Part shown: positions 42,856-52,338 of the stretch, one piece after another
Numbering within the stretch: position 1 is the stretch's first letter
How the letters are laid out: each line of letters begins with the position of its first letter
Assembly (NCBI RefSeq): GCF_026616195.1
Contig: NZ_JANHDH010000001.1
Location: 806,001-870,000, forward strand
Direction: 5' to 3'
DNA: 64,000 bases
DNA from: Haloarchaeobius amylolyticus
Lineage (GTDB): Archaea > Halobacteriota > Halobacteria > Halobacteriales > Natrialbaceae
Position numbers and translations under genes: made by a program
Notes under the pieces: model-generated
What the model was told of the DNA's origin: nothing
Database searches by the model: none
What the model saw: the letters and a program-made list of their open reading frames with translations, nothing else

Positions 42856-43839
42856 TCACCAGCGATGGTGGACGTACTGGCGAACGCGCTCGTCGTACAC
42901 CGCCTCGACCAGCCGGTGGTCCTCCGGCGATGGCGCCGGGAGGCTGGCCGCCGCGACGTTGTCCGCGATGTGGTCCGGGGAGGTGGAGCCCGGGATGACG
43001 GTCGAGACGGCGTCGAACGAGAGGATCCAGCGCAGCACGAACTGCGCCATCGTCGCGTTCTCCGGGACCGCCGGCCGGAGCGCCTCGGCGGCCTCGACGC
43101 CCTCGGCCAGCGGGACGCCGGCGAACGTCTCGCCGATGTCGAACGCCTCGCCCTCGCGGTTGAAGTTCCGGTGGTCGTTCTCGGGGAACTCGGCGTCGGC
43201 GTCGAGTTTCCCGGTGAGCAGGCCCGAGGCCAGCGGGACCCGGACGATGACGCCCACGTCCTCGGCCTGGGCCGCCTCGAAGAACCGCTCGGCGGGGCGC
43301 TGGCGGAACGGGTTGAAGATTATCTGGACCGTCTCGACGCCGGGGTACTCGATGGCCTTCATCGCCTCCTCGACGCGCTCGACCGAGACGCCGTAGTGGG
43401 CGAGCTTGCCCGCGTCTTTCAGGGCGTCCATCGCGTCGAACGTCTCGGGCTGGTAGTACGCGTCGGTCGGCGGGCAGTGCAACTGTACGAGGTCGAGGGT
43501 GTCCACGTCGAGGTTCTCCCGGCTCCGGTCCACGAAGCGTTCGAGGTTCTCGTGGTTGTACCGCTCTGTCTCGTGCGGGTCGAGCCGGCGGCCCGCCTTC
43601 GTCGCCACGAAGGGCTCCTCGTCGCGCTCGTCGAGGACCTCCCGGATGAGTCGTTCGCTCCGGCCGTCGCCGTACACGTCGGCCGTGTCGAGGAACCTGA
43701 TTCCCTCGTCGAGTGCCGCGTGGACCGCCGCCTTCCCGTCCTCCTCGGAGACGTCGCCCCAGGCGCCACCGATCTGCCAGCAGCCGAGGCCGACCTCCGT
43801 GACCTGTGCGCCAGTCGAGCCGAGTCGTCGCTCGTTCAT
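42856..43839 (-). CDS. aldo/keto reductase
   Basis: 327 residues, a full (alpha/beta)8 barrel. The catalytic tetrad is readable: Asp and Tyr in FLDTADVYG (about 49-57), Lys in VATKAG (about 80) and His in DLVQLHCPP (about 117-121). The C-terminal NADPH site is VIPGSTSPDHIADN. It reduces aldehydes or ketones with NADPH. The physiological substrate is unknown. It begins with MNERRLGSTGAQVTEVGLG, the usual N-terminus for this family. Confidence 0.88.
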   Translation of the reverse strand: MNERRLGSTGAQVTEVGLGCWQIGGAWGDVSEEDGKAAVHAALDEGIRFLDTADVYGDGRSERLIREVLDERDEEPFVATKAGRRLDPHETERYNHENLERFVDRSRENLDVDTLDLVQLHCPPTDAYYQPETFDAMDALKDAGKLAHYGVSVERVEEAMKAIEYPGVETVQIIFNPFRQRPAERFFEAAQAEDVGVIVRVPLASGLLTGKLDADAEFPENDHRNFNREGEAFDIGETFAGVPLAEGVEAAEALRPAVPENATMAQFVLRWILSFDAVSTVIPGSTSPDHIADNVAAASLPAPSPEDHRLVEAVYDERVRQYVHHRW

Positions 43840-44003
43840 GGCCGAGGCGAAGAGCGTCCGGATGAAAGGGGTTCGGGTCGGGGCAGGCTGGCGACCCGGC
43901 GGCGGGCCGGTCGTCCCATCCCGCCCTCTCGTCCTTCCACCCGCCCGGACGTGTTGGACAGCGAACAGACATGTTCAAGGCCCACGGACGATTCGCACCC
44001 AGT

Positions 44004-45293
44004 ATGCCCTCCTCACAGTCACCCGATACGTCGACCGACCGCCGGGGTGACGGCTCGCCGCCCTCGGGCGGCGATGCCAGCGACGCCGCCAGCAGGAAGC
44101 GGTGGCTCCGCCGGGACGTCATCGGGACCACAGTGCTCGGCGGAGCCGTCCTCGGCGGCGGCGCACTCGCCCTGCAGGACGGCCCGCTGTTCGGTTCGAC
44201 CCGCAGCCGGTTCGAGGCCGTCGTCCGGGACGGGGACCGGCTCCTCGTCGTCGGACACGAGTTCGACACGGACGGGAACCGGACCCACCGCATCGTCCTG
44301 AGTCTGGACGAGGGCGGCGACCCGGTCTGGCAGGTCGTCAGTCGAATCCGGGACGAGCAACCGCACGTCCAGGCCGCCATCCGCCGCGGGCAGGAGAGCC
44401 TCATCACTCTCGAGGAGGTGTTCGCCCCGGCGTCGCGCGACGAGACGACCCGCCGGCCTGCCGAACTCAGGGGCTACGAGGAGGGTCGACTCGCGGCCTC
44501 GGTCCGGTTCCCGCCGGCGGCCGACCTGGAGGGTGCGCTGGCCATCGACGGTCGGCGGGGCTTCGCCGTCGGGCGACGGCCGGTCGAGGGCGCCACCGAC
44601 GGGTACGAGAGCGTCCTCTGGGGGTTCAGGACGGACCTCGTGGACGACCCGGTCGCACTCGCGACCAGTTCGACGATACACCTGAACGGGGTCGCCGTCG
44701 AGGGAGACGAGCGAATCCTCACCGGCAGCGACGACGACGGCGTCGTCCAGCAGTGGACCGGGACCTTCGCCCGTGGGGAGGGCCCACTGGAGGACAGCTG
44801 GCGGTCCTGGAATGGTGGCGACCCGCCGGACCCGCTCGACCTCGCCTCGGCCGTCACCGGTCGGACACACGACCCCGGCACCGTCGGCAGCGTCGTCTCG
44901 ACGCGGGACGGCTACGTGGCCGGGGCGGGTGGGTCCACGGTCTCCGGCGTCCGGGGACTGACGGCGGCAGGCGAGACGCGCTGGCAGAGCGACACGCGCT
45001 TCGTCTCGGTCGACGCGCTCGCGGCCCGGAACGGGCGGGGCTGGGCACTCGTCGGTGAGGGCGGCGACCACGAAACCGTCCTCCAGACCGGTGACGGCGA
45101 CGGCCGGCAGTACTGGCGAACCGACCTCACCGGGCGACTGGAGACGGCCGACATCGCGGCGGCACCCGGCGGCGGCATCGTCGCGGTCGGCCAGGACGCC
45201 GGCGACACCGCGAGCGGCCGGGTCCTCTGTCTCGGGGCACACGCCGACGAACAGTGGGCACACCGCTACTCGCCGGGAGACAGCGACGCCTGA
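44004..45293 (+). CDS. membrane-anchored beta-propeller-like protein
   Basis: 429 residues from ATG 44004; an ATG at 43971 would add 11. After about 30 disordered polar residues there is RKRWLRRDVIGTTVLGGAVLGGG, a twin-arginine-like signal or anchor (about 32-55). The rest consists of repeats of about 50 residues with the form GxxxLVVGHExDxDGNxxxRIVLSLDxxGxPVW, seen several times and probably a propeller of the kind seen in PQQ/SMP-30-like surface proteins. No catalytic site is recognised. Confidence 0.65.
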   Translation: MPSSQSPDTSTDRRGDGSPPSGGDASDAASRKRWLRRDVIGTTVLGGAVLGGGALALQDGPLFGSTRSRFEAVVRDGDRLLVVGHEFDTDGNRTHRIVLSLDEGGDPVWQVVSRIRDEQPHVQAAIRRGQESLITLEEVFAPASRDETTRRPAELRGYEEGRLAASVRFPPAADLEGALAIDGRRGFAVGRRPVEGATDGYESVLWGFRTDLVDDPVALATSSTIHLNGVAVEGDERILTGSDDDGVVQQWTGTFARGEGPLEDSWRSWNGGDPPDPLDLASAVTGRTHDPGTVGSVVSTRDGYVAGAGGSTVSGVRGLTAAGETRWQSDTRFVSVDALAARNGRGWALVGEGGDHETVLQTGDGDGRQYWRTDLTGRLETADIAAAPGGGIVAVGQDAGDTASGRVLCLGAHADEQWAHRYSPGDSDA

Positions 45294-45341
45294 GTCGTCA
45301 CTCGACACGAGGAGAGACTGCAGAACTCAGTGAGAACCGCG

Positions 45342-45533
45342 TTACTCCTGTTCGCCGGAGCTCTTCTTGCGCGTGACGTAGCCGGCGATGCGGTTTCGGA
45401 CGCCCTTGGACTCGATGTTGGTGAGCTTCGAGACGCTCTTCTTGTTCGTCTCGAAGTCCGTGGTGAACGCCTTCGGGTACCGTTCGAGCAGGATTGTGCC
45501 CGTCTTCTTGACGTAGTCGGGTTTGATTGCCAT
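45342..45533 (-). CDS. rps17e: 30S ribosomal protein S17e
   Basis: 63 residues: MAIKPDYVKKTGTILLERYP, then FETNKKSVSKL and GVRNRIAGYVTRKK. This matches archaeal S17e in length and sequence. It binds the small ribosomal subunit. A TCCTTTTAGG box on the minus strand (about 45557-45567), overlapping the stop of the DUF447 gene, sits about 27 bp from the ATG, so it has its own leaderless promoter although it follows the F420 cluster. Confidence 0.95.
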   Translation of the reverse strand: MAIKPDYVKKTGTILLERYPKAFTTDFETNKKSVSKLTNIESKGVRNRIAGYVTRKKSSGEQE

Positions 45534-45557
45534 ACCGGTTGATTCCTCGGTCGGCCC

Positions 45558-46166
45558 CTAAAAGGATTCGTTCTGCGTCTTCCAGTCCGTGAGTACGGCG
45601 ATTCGGTCCATCGCCTCGCGCTCGCGCTCGCCGCCGCAGCGGTCGACCACGGCCTCGAAGTACGAGAGCCGCTGGCGGAGCGTCGTGGTGTCGTAACTCG
45701 GCACGTCCAGCCGGGAGGCCGCGACGGTCGCCTCGATGACCGCTCCGACGGCGCGATTGACCGGCACCACGGACTCGCGCTCGACCACCGATTCGGTGGG
45801 ATACAGCCGCCACTCCGCCCAGTCGGTGGTGCCGTCGTCGCCGGTCGTGACGTGCTCCACGTCGACCCGGGCCCAGGCGTCGGCGCTGTCGAGCACGGGC
45901 TCGTCGCGCTCGAAGACGTTCAGGGCCGCCTCGGTGAAGTGAACCGGGTCGCGGGTGAACTGGACGACGGCCTCGCCCCGGCGGTCGAAGTTGATGCGGG
46001 TCCGGGTCCGGCCCCACGTCCGGGCGGTCACCGGGTCGCCGGCGTGCAGGCCCAGCGCCGCGAGGTTCCAGCGACCGTTCGGCCCCTTCGTCGCGACCAC
46101 GGACTCGGTGACGCCGTGGAGGTCGGCCGGCCAGTCCGCAGTCCCGACGCCGTCGTCGCCACTCAT
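45558..46166 (-). CDS. DUF447-family FMN-binding split-barrel-like protein
   Basis: 202 residues from ATG 46166. The first part, LHGVTESVVATKGPNGRWNLAALGLH, and GRTRTRINFDRRGEAVVQFTRDPVHFTEAALN match the DUF447 family, whose known structures are FMN-binding split barrels. The function is unknown; members recur next to methanopterin, F420 and C1-carrier genes in methanogens and haloarchaea. It overlaps the CitG-like gene by 4 bp and is the last gene of this cluster before rps17e. Confidence 0.78.
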   Translation of the reverse strand: MSGDDGVGTADWPADLHGVTESVVATKGPNGRWNLAALGLHAGDPVTARTWGRTRTRINFDRRGEAVVQFTRDPVHFTEAALNVFERDEPVLDSADAWARVDVEHVTTGDDGTTDWAEWRLYPTESVVERESVVPVNRAVGAVIEATVAASRLDVPSYDTTTLRQRLSYFEAVVDRCGGEREREAMDRIAVLTDWKTQNESF

Positions 46167-47008
46167 ACGACCACCTCGTCGCGCTCCAGCGCCACGAACG
46201 TCCCGGCCGCGACGATGTCGGCGGTGGTGCCGGGGTTCACGCCGCGCTCGACGAGGTCGTCCCCGAAGGCGTCGACCGCCTCCGCCGGTGCCTCGTCGTC
46301 GAGGAGGGCCGCAGCCCGCGAAGCGACTTCGTCGGCCACCTCGCGCCCGTGCTGTTTCGCCACCAGCGAGTCGGGGTGTTCGGCGAGTTGCGCGAGGAAG
46401 GCGTCGGCGATGCGGTCGGGGACCGGCCCGGTCCCGGCGGCGACCGACTCCGCGACCGCGAACGTCCGGGGGAAGCCGGTCGTCCACTCCACGGCGTTGT
46501 CGTCCTCGGGGGCGCTCAGCTCCATCAGGTCGGACAGGGTCAGCCCGCGCTCCTCGACCGCCGGAATCGCGTCGCTCCCCCGGCGAGCGTCGAGGTCGTC
46601 GGCGTCCGCGGGCGGGTCGTCGACGAACACGTCGACGTGGTCGAACGCCCGGTAGAAGCCGGCGGCGTCGGCGACCGTCGTGTCCGCGACGACCGACTCG
46701 ACACCGGCGGGTGTCAGAGCATCCTCGCCGGCCGCCCGGACCAGCGGGACGAGCAACAGCAGCGCGCCGAACTGGGTGTTGCCGCCGCGCTGGTCGGCCA
46801 TCCCGGCGACCGCGGTCTCGAACGCGTCGCCGACCCCGCCACCACCCTCGGCGGCTCGCAGGCCCTCGCTCGCGCCCACCGCCCCCGCGAGGAAGTGCTC
46901 GAACCGGAGGTCGTCGAAGTCACGGTGGCGGTCGACGTTCCCCGGCTTCGGCGTCCCCGCGACCTCCAGCAGGAGGGCGAGTTCCGCGTTCTGTGCTGGT
47001 GTTCGCAT
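46163..47008 (-). CDS. triphosphoribosyl-dephospho-CoA synthase-like (CitG/MdcB family) protein
   Basis: 281 residues from ATG 47008. CitG-family motifs are visible: EVAGTPKPGNVDRHRDFDDLRFEHFLAG (about 15-42), GGNTQFGALLLLVPL (about 75-89) and a later RGVNPGTTADIVAAG. In bacteria CitG makes the citrate-lyase prosthetic group. Haloarchaea lack citrate lyase, so this archaeal branch probably has another, undefined substrate, perhaps in cofactor synthesis given its partners (CofD, DUF447). Function is inference. Confidence 0.8.
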   Translation of the reverse strand: MRTPAQNAELALLLEVAGTPKPGNVDRHRDFDDLRFEHFLAGAVGASEGLRAAEGGGGVGDAFETAVAGMADQRGGNTQFGALLLLVPLVRAAGEDALTPAGVESVVADTTVADAAGFYRAFDHVDVFVDDPPADADDLDARRGSDAIPAVEERGLTLSDLMELSAPEDDNAVEWTTGFPRTFAVAESVAAGTGPVPDRIADAFLAQLAEHPDSLVAKQHGREVADEVASRAAALLDDEAPAEAVDAFGDDLVERGVNPGTTADIVAAGTFVALERDEVVV

Positions 47009-47066
47009 ACCCGCGGTTCGTCGCCCGCGTTCAAGAAAGAAGCGCCACCGGCGAATCCGCGGCTGG

Positions 47067-47819
47067 TCAGTCCCCCGCCGCGAACCACGCCTCGGTCGCC
47101 TCGCAGACCCGTGCCATGACCCGCGGGTCGTCGCTCGGCCGGCCGACGCTGACGGCGTCGGCGCCGTAGCCGAGGTACTCGTGGACCGTCTCGCGGTCCC
47201 TGACACCGTTGTTCGCGACGACCACGCAGTCACAGGCGTCGACCACGTCGCGGACGACGGGTTCGGAGTCCATCGCGTCGACGTGGAGCATCGACGCCCC
47301 GGCCGAATCCAGCCGGGACGCGGTCGCCGGGAGGTCGACGCCGGGCACCTCGGCGCGGACCTTCACGCTGACCGTCGCGCCCACCTCGGCCGCCGTCGCG
47401 ACGTACTCGCAGAGCCGGTCGGTGTCCCGGAGCAGCGACTCGCCACAGCCGACCGCACAGAGTTCGTCCTGCCGGCAGTGGGCGTTGACCTCCAGAATCG
47501 CGTCGTGGGCGGCGCACACGCGGGCCGCCTCCCCCACCGGGTCGACCGTCGCGCTCCGGACGTTGAACCCGGCGCGGATCGGTGCGTCGGCGAGGGCTGT
47601 GAGTTGCTCGTCGACGAACGCGACCGGGTCCTCCGGGAGGAACTCGTTCCGGTCGCGGGCGACCAGCTCGCGGGCCGCCTCGCGGGACCGGTCGTCCAGC
47701 GCGATACCGCCGAGGAACGCCAGTCCGGCGTACTCGCTGGCGGCGCGTGCCCACTCGGCGTCGGCCTCGCCACTCAGGCTGGCGAGTGCGACGCGGGGCG
47801 AGAACTCGACCGCGGTCAT
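47067..47819 (-). CDS. NifR3/Dus-related TIM-barrel protein (archaeal subfamily)
   Basis: 250 residues from ATG 47819. It looks like the archaeal NifR3-related TIM barrel: [19 protein letters not shown] near the start, [34 protein letters not shown] (cysteine-rich where Dus enzymes have the catalytic Cys region), [12 protein letters not shown] and a late [28 protein letters not shown]. Those are FMN-barrel features. It may be a flavoenzyme, though tRNA-dihydrouridine activity is not shown. It overlaps cofD by 4 bp, so a role near F420 or a related cofactor is suspected. Confidence 0.72.
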   Translation of the reverse strand: MTAVEFSPRVALASLSGEADAEWARAASEYAGLAFLGGIALDDRSREAARELVARDRNEFLPEDPVAFVDEQLTALADAPIRAGFNVRSATVDPVGEAARVCAAHDAILEVNAHCRQDELCAVGCGESLLRDTDRLCEYVATAAEVGATVSVKVRAEVPGVDLPATASRLDSAGASMLHVDAMDSEPVVRDVVDACDCVVVANNGVRDRETVHEYLGYGADAVSVGRPSDDPRVMARVCEATEAWFAAGD

Positions 47820-48808
47820 TCGGCGGCGTCGATGGCCCGGGCGACGGCCTTGCACACCCGCCCGGCGTCCTGGCGGTCGTCGATGCGGATGTCCGTCCGG
47901 ACGGTCGGCGCGTCGAAGTCCACGTCGTCGGACTCGTCGACGACGAACGCGTCGGCGAACGGATACGCGACGCGCAGGCCGCTCGTGCTCGGCTCCCCGC
48001 CCACTGCGTTCATCAACTTCGCCGCCGGCCCGGAGAACGCCTCGTCGCCCAGGAACGGCGAGACCACGACGACGGTCGTCTCGCTGAGCGCCTGCCCGAA
48101 CTCCGGAATCGAGAGCATCGGCCCGATGCTCGTCACGGGGTTCGACGGGCCGATGACGACCGTGTCCTCCAGTGCGTCGAGCACGCCCGGCGCGGGCTCG
48201 GCCTTCGAGGAGCCCCGGAACTCGACGTTCTCGACGTCGGGTTCCGCCCGGTGGGCGACCCAGTACTCCTGGAAGTGCATCAACCCCTCGTCGGTGTGGA
48301 TGAGGCTCGCGACCGGGTCGTCGGTCATCGGCAGGATGTCGATGCTCAGGCCGAAACCCGAGGCGAGTTTCTCCGTCACCTCCGACAGGGTGTGGCCCTC
48401 GTCGAGCAGGCTCGTCCGGGTGATGTGGACCGCGCGGTCGCGGTCACCGATCTCCATGAACTCCGCGACCCCCGAGAAGCGCCGCCAGCGCGCGAGGTCC
48501 CGCCCCGCGGTCTGTCGCTCCGGCGGCAGGAACTTCGGGCCCGCCGGCAGCCCGACCGCGTTCGCGATGTCGGAGAGGGCGTCGTGGGTCCGGGTGGTGT
48601 CCCCGCGGATGCCCCACCACGTCTCGCGGTCGAGGATACCACCACCCTGGAAGAGCAACGTGTCGATGTCGGGGCAGACGAACAGCCCGCCGAGTTCGAT
48701 GTCGTCCCCGGTGTTGGCGATAACTGTCGTCTCGTCCGGCGAGAAGGCGGCAGCGGCACCGTCCAAGAGTTTGGGTGTCCCGGTGCCACCGGAGAGGAAC
48801 GTCACCAT
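47816..48808 (-). CDS. cofD: 2-phospho-L-lactate transferase CofD (coenzyme F420 synthesis)
   Basis: 330 residues from ATG 48808. [17 protein letters not shown] at the N-terminus, [22 protein letters not shown] (about 33-54) and [15 protein letters not shown] (about 218-232) are CofD hallmarks. It joins the phospholactyl (or enolpyruvyl) moiety from a guanylylated donor to Fo, giving F420-0. It is the first gene of a four-gene overlapping cluster. A TATA-like TTATAG (minus strand, 48832-48837) overlaps the stop of the upstream gene. Confidence 0.93.
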   Translation of the reverse strand: MVTFLSGGTGTPKLLDGAAAAFSPDETTVIANTGDDIELGGLFVCPDIDTLLFQGGGILDRETWWGIRGDTTRTHDALSDIANAVGLPAGPKFLPPERQTAGRDLARWRRFSGVAEFMEIGDRDRAVHITRTSLLDEGHTLSEVTEKLASGFGLSIDILPMTDDPVASLIHTDEGLMHFQEYWVAHRAEPDVENVEFRGSSKAEPAPGVLDALEDTVVIGPSNPVTSIGPMLSIPEFGQALSETTVVVVSPFLGDEAFSGPAAKLMNAVGGEPSTSGLRVAYPFADAFVVDESDDVDFDAPTVRTDIRIDDRQDAGRVCKAVARAIDAAE

Positions 48809-48810
48809 GT

Positions 48811-48832
48811 GCCCCCGTTTCAGCGTGGGGGC
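48811..48832. promoter_or_regulatory. inverted repeat between the cofD TATA box and its start codon
   Basis: GCCCCC (48811-48816) and GGGGGC (48827-48832) form a perfect 6-bp inverted repeat with a 10-nt spacer, lying between the TATA element (48832-48837) and the cofD ATG. It covers the expected transcription start, so it could be an operator at the initiation site or a very short 5' hairpin. Confidence 0.4.
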
Positions 48833-48837
48833 TATAA

Positions 48838-50400
48838 TCAGTTCCGGCCTTGCCGGAGCCAGTCGGCGAAGGTACCGTCCAGCAGGGTCTGTCGCTGGTT
48901 CGAGACGTACTCGCGCTGGGTCGCGTGGACCGCGTCGGCGAAGTCGGTCCCGTCCGCGACGGCCTCGGCGACGCGCTCGTGCTTCCAGCTCGCCGGGGTG
49001 GTCCCCTGCCGGACCCGCGTCCGGAGCGGGTAGAGGTAGTGTGCGGCCTCGTCGTCGTCCAGGCCGCGGTTCTTCAGGCCCGCCTCGGCGTGGTCGAAGA
49101 TGTCCGCGAAGATATCGGTCGTGTCCTTGGTCTCCTTCCCGTCGTTCGTGATCCAGGTGAACTCGGCGTCCAGCCCGTCGCGCATGGCCTGGTAGAAGTT
49201 GTCGTGGGCGAGCTCCCAGTCGAGGTCCAGCACCGGGTGTTCGAGCCGCGGCAGGCTGTCCATCAGGCCGGCGTAGACGGCCTGGAAGGCGACCGAGTCG
49301 GTCACCGTCGGCTGGGCCGGGATGGGCCGGAACTCGATGCGGGCGTTCGCCGACGAGCGCGTCGGGCCGCCGAACACCGGCCGGACCCACCGCCAGTACG
49401 TGCCGTGTTTCGTCCGGAAGTGCGCGAAGGCGTCGTCGAAGCGGTCCGACTCCTCGACCGGCATCGGCACGAACGTGTCGTCCTGGGCGATGCGGTCGAC
49501 GGCCTGCTCGACGTCGTCGAGGTCGCGGGGGAACCGGACCTTCCCGACCGTGTCCTCGGCGGCGTTGAGCACCGTCTCGAACACGCTGATGCGGTGCTCC
49601 ATCCACGCGTCCTCGAGTATCTCTTCGGGGGTGGCGTCGTCGTTGTAGAGGTCCGGCGGGAAGAACGGCGCGTTCGTCCCCAGCGCGAGGAGGGGCCCGG
49701 CGATGCGCACGGCGTAGTTGAAGTACGTCGGCAGGTCGGCCGCGTGGGGCACCTGGTAGTGGGGCTGGATCGAGGTGATGAGGCTCTCCGGGAAGACGGT
49801 GTCCGCCTGGAGGTCGACGTGTGGGGCGTCGAGGCGCATCCCGGCGGCGGTCGCCCGGTCGGTGTTCGCCATCGCGTGGTACCGGGCGCTGTCGCTCATG
49901 TTGGTGGCGATGCGGATGCCCCGGTCCTCGACGCTGTCGGTGAGGTACTCGCGGGCGGTCTCTCCCTCCGGCGGGATGGTCCACATCCCGTCGCTCACCA
50001 GTCGCATCCCCTCAGACCGGGTGCAATCGAGCGCGGTCTGGAGCCGCGCGAGCACCTCGTGCTCCTGGGCGAGCAGACCGTGACGGTTGAACGGCTGGGG
50101 GCTGGTCGACATCTCGGCGTTGTGCAGGCCGAGTTCCTTCTCGAACCCGATGAACTCGAGGAGTCGACGCGGGACGCGGGTCAGGGCGAACTCGTCCGAT
50201 TCGCCCTGGGTGTCCTCGTCGGACTCGGCGACCGCGTAGAACTCGTACTCGAACCCCAAGATGGCCTGGGGGTTGTCGAACGTCCCTGCCGCCAGTTCCT
50301 CCTTGATGACCTCCGCGTCCTCCTCGACCTGCGTCTGGAACGCCTCGGGGTCGACGGCGAGCACCTCCTCGACTGCTGCGGCGAGGTCGTCCTCCGGCAT
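48838..50400 (-). CDS. glutamate-cysteine-ligase-like (GCS2/carboxylate-amine ligase fold) protein, 520 aa
   Basis: 520 residues. GCS2-like features include [12 protein letters not shown] near residue 48, [17 protein letters not shown] (metal/glutamate site type), [15 protein letters not shown] and [23 protein letters not shown], the arginine-containing motif typical for this fold. It is much longer than the YbdK-type GshA of haloarchaea (about 360). It should ligate a carboxylate to an amine with ATP. The partner is not known; the neighbours are cofD and ligA. Its stop overlaps the cofD TATA box. Confidence 0.72.
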   Translation of the reverse strand: MPEDDLAAAVEEVLAVDPEAFQTQVEEDAEVIKEELAAGTFDNPQAILGFEYEFYAVAESDEDTQGESDEFALTRVPRRLLEFIGFEKELGLHNAEMSTSPQPFNRHGLLAQEHEVLARLQTALDCTRSEGMRLVSDGMWTIPPEGETAREYLTDSVEDRGIRIATNMSDSARYHAMANTDRATAAGMRLDAPHVDLQADTVFPESLITSIQPHYQVPHAADLPTYFNYAVRIAGPLLALGTNAPFFPPDLYNDDATPEEILEDAWMEHRISVFETVLNAAEDTVGKVRFPRDLDDVEQAVDRIAQDDTFVPMPVEESDRFDDAFAHFRTKHGTYWRWVRPVFGGPTRSSANARIEFRPIPAQPTVTDSVAFQAVYAGLMDSLPRLEHPVLDLDWELAHDNFYQAMRDGLDAEFTWITNDGKETKDTTDIFADIFDHAEAGLKNRGLDDDEAAHYLYPLRTRVRQGTTPASWKHERVAEAVADGTDFADAVHATQREYVSNQRQTLLDGTFADWLRQGRN

Positions 50401-50499
50401 ACCTCCGAATCAGGCCGGGGCCGTCTTCAAACCCGCGGGTACTCAGGGTTGGCCGCGCGTTCGAGGCAGCGATTGCTGACAGGCGACACCGCAGCGACG

Positions 50500-50539
50500 C
50501 GCCGACGGGTGGTGTCGCACACCCGCACTCCCGTCGGCG
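50500..50539. repeat. 10-bp perfect inverted repeat in the ligA / ligase-like divergent spacer
   Basis: CGCCGACGGG (50500-50509) and CCCGTCGGCG (50530-50539) with a 20-nt loop. An alternative inner stem GGGTG/CACCC exists in the loop region. The element is in the middle of a 273-bp divergent spacer and is about 135 bp from the ligA start, so a terminator is unlikely. Confidence 0.5.
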
Positions 50540-50673
50540 GTGACTCGTCAGAGCACGCCGGGTCTGGGTTCGGCTTCGCGTATGAACCCTCGGGGACAGA
50601 TGGCGAACTCGCTACCCAGCGTGCATCGCGAGATTCGGGTCGCTTATACCGGCGTCGGGCGGAGTGTCCGGCA

Positions 50674-52329
50674 ATGGAGTTCGCCGCCTTCGCCGACCGC
50701 GCGGCCGACATCGAGGCAGAGCCGGCCGACCTGGAGACCGTCTCGCTCGTCTGCGACCTGTTCCGCGACGCCGGGGACGACCTCCCCATCGTGGCCCGGT
50801 TCGTCCAGGGCCGGGTCTTCCCGGCGTGGGACGAGCGGAAACTCGACGTCGGGCCGAACACGGTGTACGCCGCAATCGCCCGCGCCGCGGGCCAGAACGT
50901 GACCGCCGACGACGTGGAGGCGCGACTGGCAGACGTGGGCGAGATCGGCGCGGTCGCCGCGAGCTACGACCTCGGCGGCCAGCAGGGACTCGCCGCGTTC
51001 GGCGCCGGCGGCGGCGAGGACCTGACGGTCGCCTCGCTGTACGACGACTTCGAGCGCCTCGCCGCCACCGAGGGCGACGGCAGCCAGGACACGAAGCTCG
51101 ACCTGCTGTTCGGGCTGTTCAACCGGTCGAGTCCCGACGAGGCACGCTACCTCGCCCGACTCGTCCTCTCGGAGATGCGCATCGGCGTGGGTGAGGGGGC
51201 CGTCCGCGACGCCATCGCGGAGGCGTTCGATGTGCCGGTTTCGGCCGTCGAGCGTGCCGTCCAGGTGACGAACGACTACGGTTTGGTGGCCGAAACCGCC
51301 CGCGAGGAGGGCGAGGACGGCCTCGCCGAGCACACCCTGACGGTCGGGCGCCCGGTCCAGGCGATGCTCGCACAGGCCGGGACCGCCGCCGACGTGCTCG
51401 ACTCCTGGGCGGAAGCCGCGGTCGAGACGAAGTTCGACGGTGCCCGCGTCCAGGTCCACTGGGACGGCGAGACCGTCTCGGTCTTCTCCCGGAACATGGA
51501 GGACGTGACCGACGCGCTCCCCGAGGTCGTGGAGTTCGTCGAGTCCGCCTGCGACGCGCCCGCCATCCTCGACGGGGAGGTCGTCGCCATCGACGACTCG
51601 GGCGACCCGCTCCCCTTCCAGCAGGTGCTCCGGCGCTTCCGCCGGAAGCACGACGTGGCGAAGGCCCGCGAGGACGTGACCGTCGAACTCCGGGCGTTCG
51701 ACTGCCTGCACGCCGACGGCGAGGACCTCCTCGACGCGCCCCTGCGTGACCGGCACGACCGCCTCGGGACGGTCCTCGATGCGAACGTCGCCGACCTGAC
51801 GCTGACCGCCGACGCCGAGACCGTCGCGTCGGTCGAGGAGGCGGCACTCGAAGCGGGTCACGAGGGTATCATGCTGAAGGACCCCGACTCGACGTACAGC
51901 CCCGGGAAACGCGGCCAGCAGTGGCTGAAGCGCAAACCCGACGTCGAGACCCTCGACTGTGTCGTCACGGGCGCTGAGTGGGGCGAGGGGCGGCGCGCGG
52001 AACTGCTCGGCACCTTCGAGCTATCGGTCCGCGACGCCGACGCCGGCGCGTTCGAGACCATCGGCAAGGTCGCCACCGGCATCACCGACGAGGAGCTCGC
52101 GGAGCTGACCGACCTGCTCGAACCACACGTCCAGTCGCAGGTCGGCCAGACTGTCACGCTCTCCCCGGCGGTCGTCTTCGAGGTCGGATACGAGGAGATA
52201 CAGGCGTCGCCGACGTACTCCTCCGGCTACGCGCTCCGCTTCCCCCGGTTCGTGACGGTCAGGGACGACAAGGAACCCGGCACTGCGGACTCGCTGGAAC
52301 GGGTCGAACGGCTGGCCGAGGAACAGTGA
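50674..52329 (+). CDS. ligA: ATP-dependent DNA ligase
   Basis: 551 residues from ATG 50674. A CTTATA box (50642-50647) lies about 27 bp upstream, so the mRNA is probably leaderless. An N-terminal helical DNA-binding domain (1-200) is followed by the nucleotidyltransferase motif I ETKFDGARVQVH with the AMP-accepting K253, then DGEVVAID (motif III), EGIMLKDPDSTYSPGKRGQQWLKRKP (motifs IV-V) and an OB-fold C-terminus. It seals nicks in replication and repair. Length and motifs match archaeal LigI-type enzymes. Frames running further upstream are spurious. Confidence 0.93.
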   Translation: MEFAAFADRAADIEAEPADLETVSLVCDLFRDAGDDLPIVARFVQGRVFPAWDERKLDVGPNTVYAAIARAAGQNVTADDVEARLADVGEIGAVAASYDLGGQQGLAAFGAGGGEDLTVASLYDDFERLAATEGDGSQDTKLDLLFGLFNRSSPDEARYLARLVLSEMRIGVGEGAVRDAIAEAFDVPVSAVERAVQVTNDYGLVAETAREEGEDGLAEHTLTVGRPVQAMLAQAGTAADVLDSWAEAAVETKFDGARVQVHWDGETVSVFSRNMEDVTDALPEVVEFVESACDAPAILDGEVVAIDDSGDPLPFQQVLRRFRRKHDVAKAREDVTVELRAFDCLHADGEDLLDAPLRDRHDRLGTVLDANVADLTLTADAETVASVEEAALEAGHEGIMLKDPDSTYSPGKRGQQWLKRKPDVETLDCVVTGAEWGEGRRAELLGTFELSVRDADAGAFETIGKVATGITDEELAELTDLLEPHVQSQVGQTVTLSPAVVFEVGYEEIQASPTYSSGYALRFPRFVTVRDDKEPGTADSLERVERLAEEQ

Positions 52330-52338
52330 CCACCGGGC

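Noticed and set aside
48850-50673. Extension of the ligA frame upstream by about 600 codons
   Set aside because: It runs antisense to the ligase-like gene; a TATA box 27 bp before ATG 50674 and normal ligase length fix the start.
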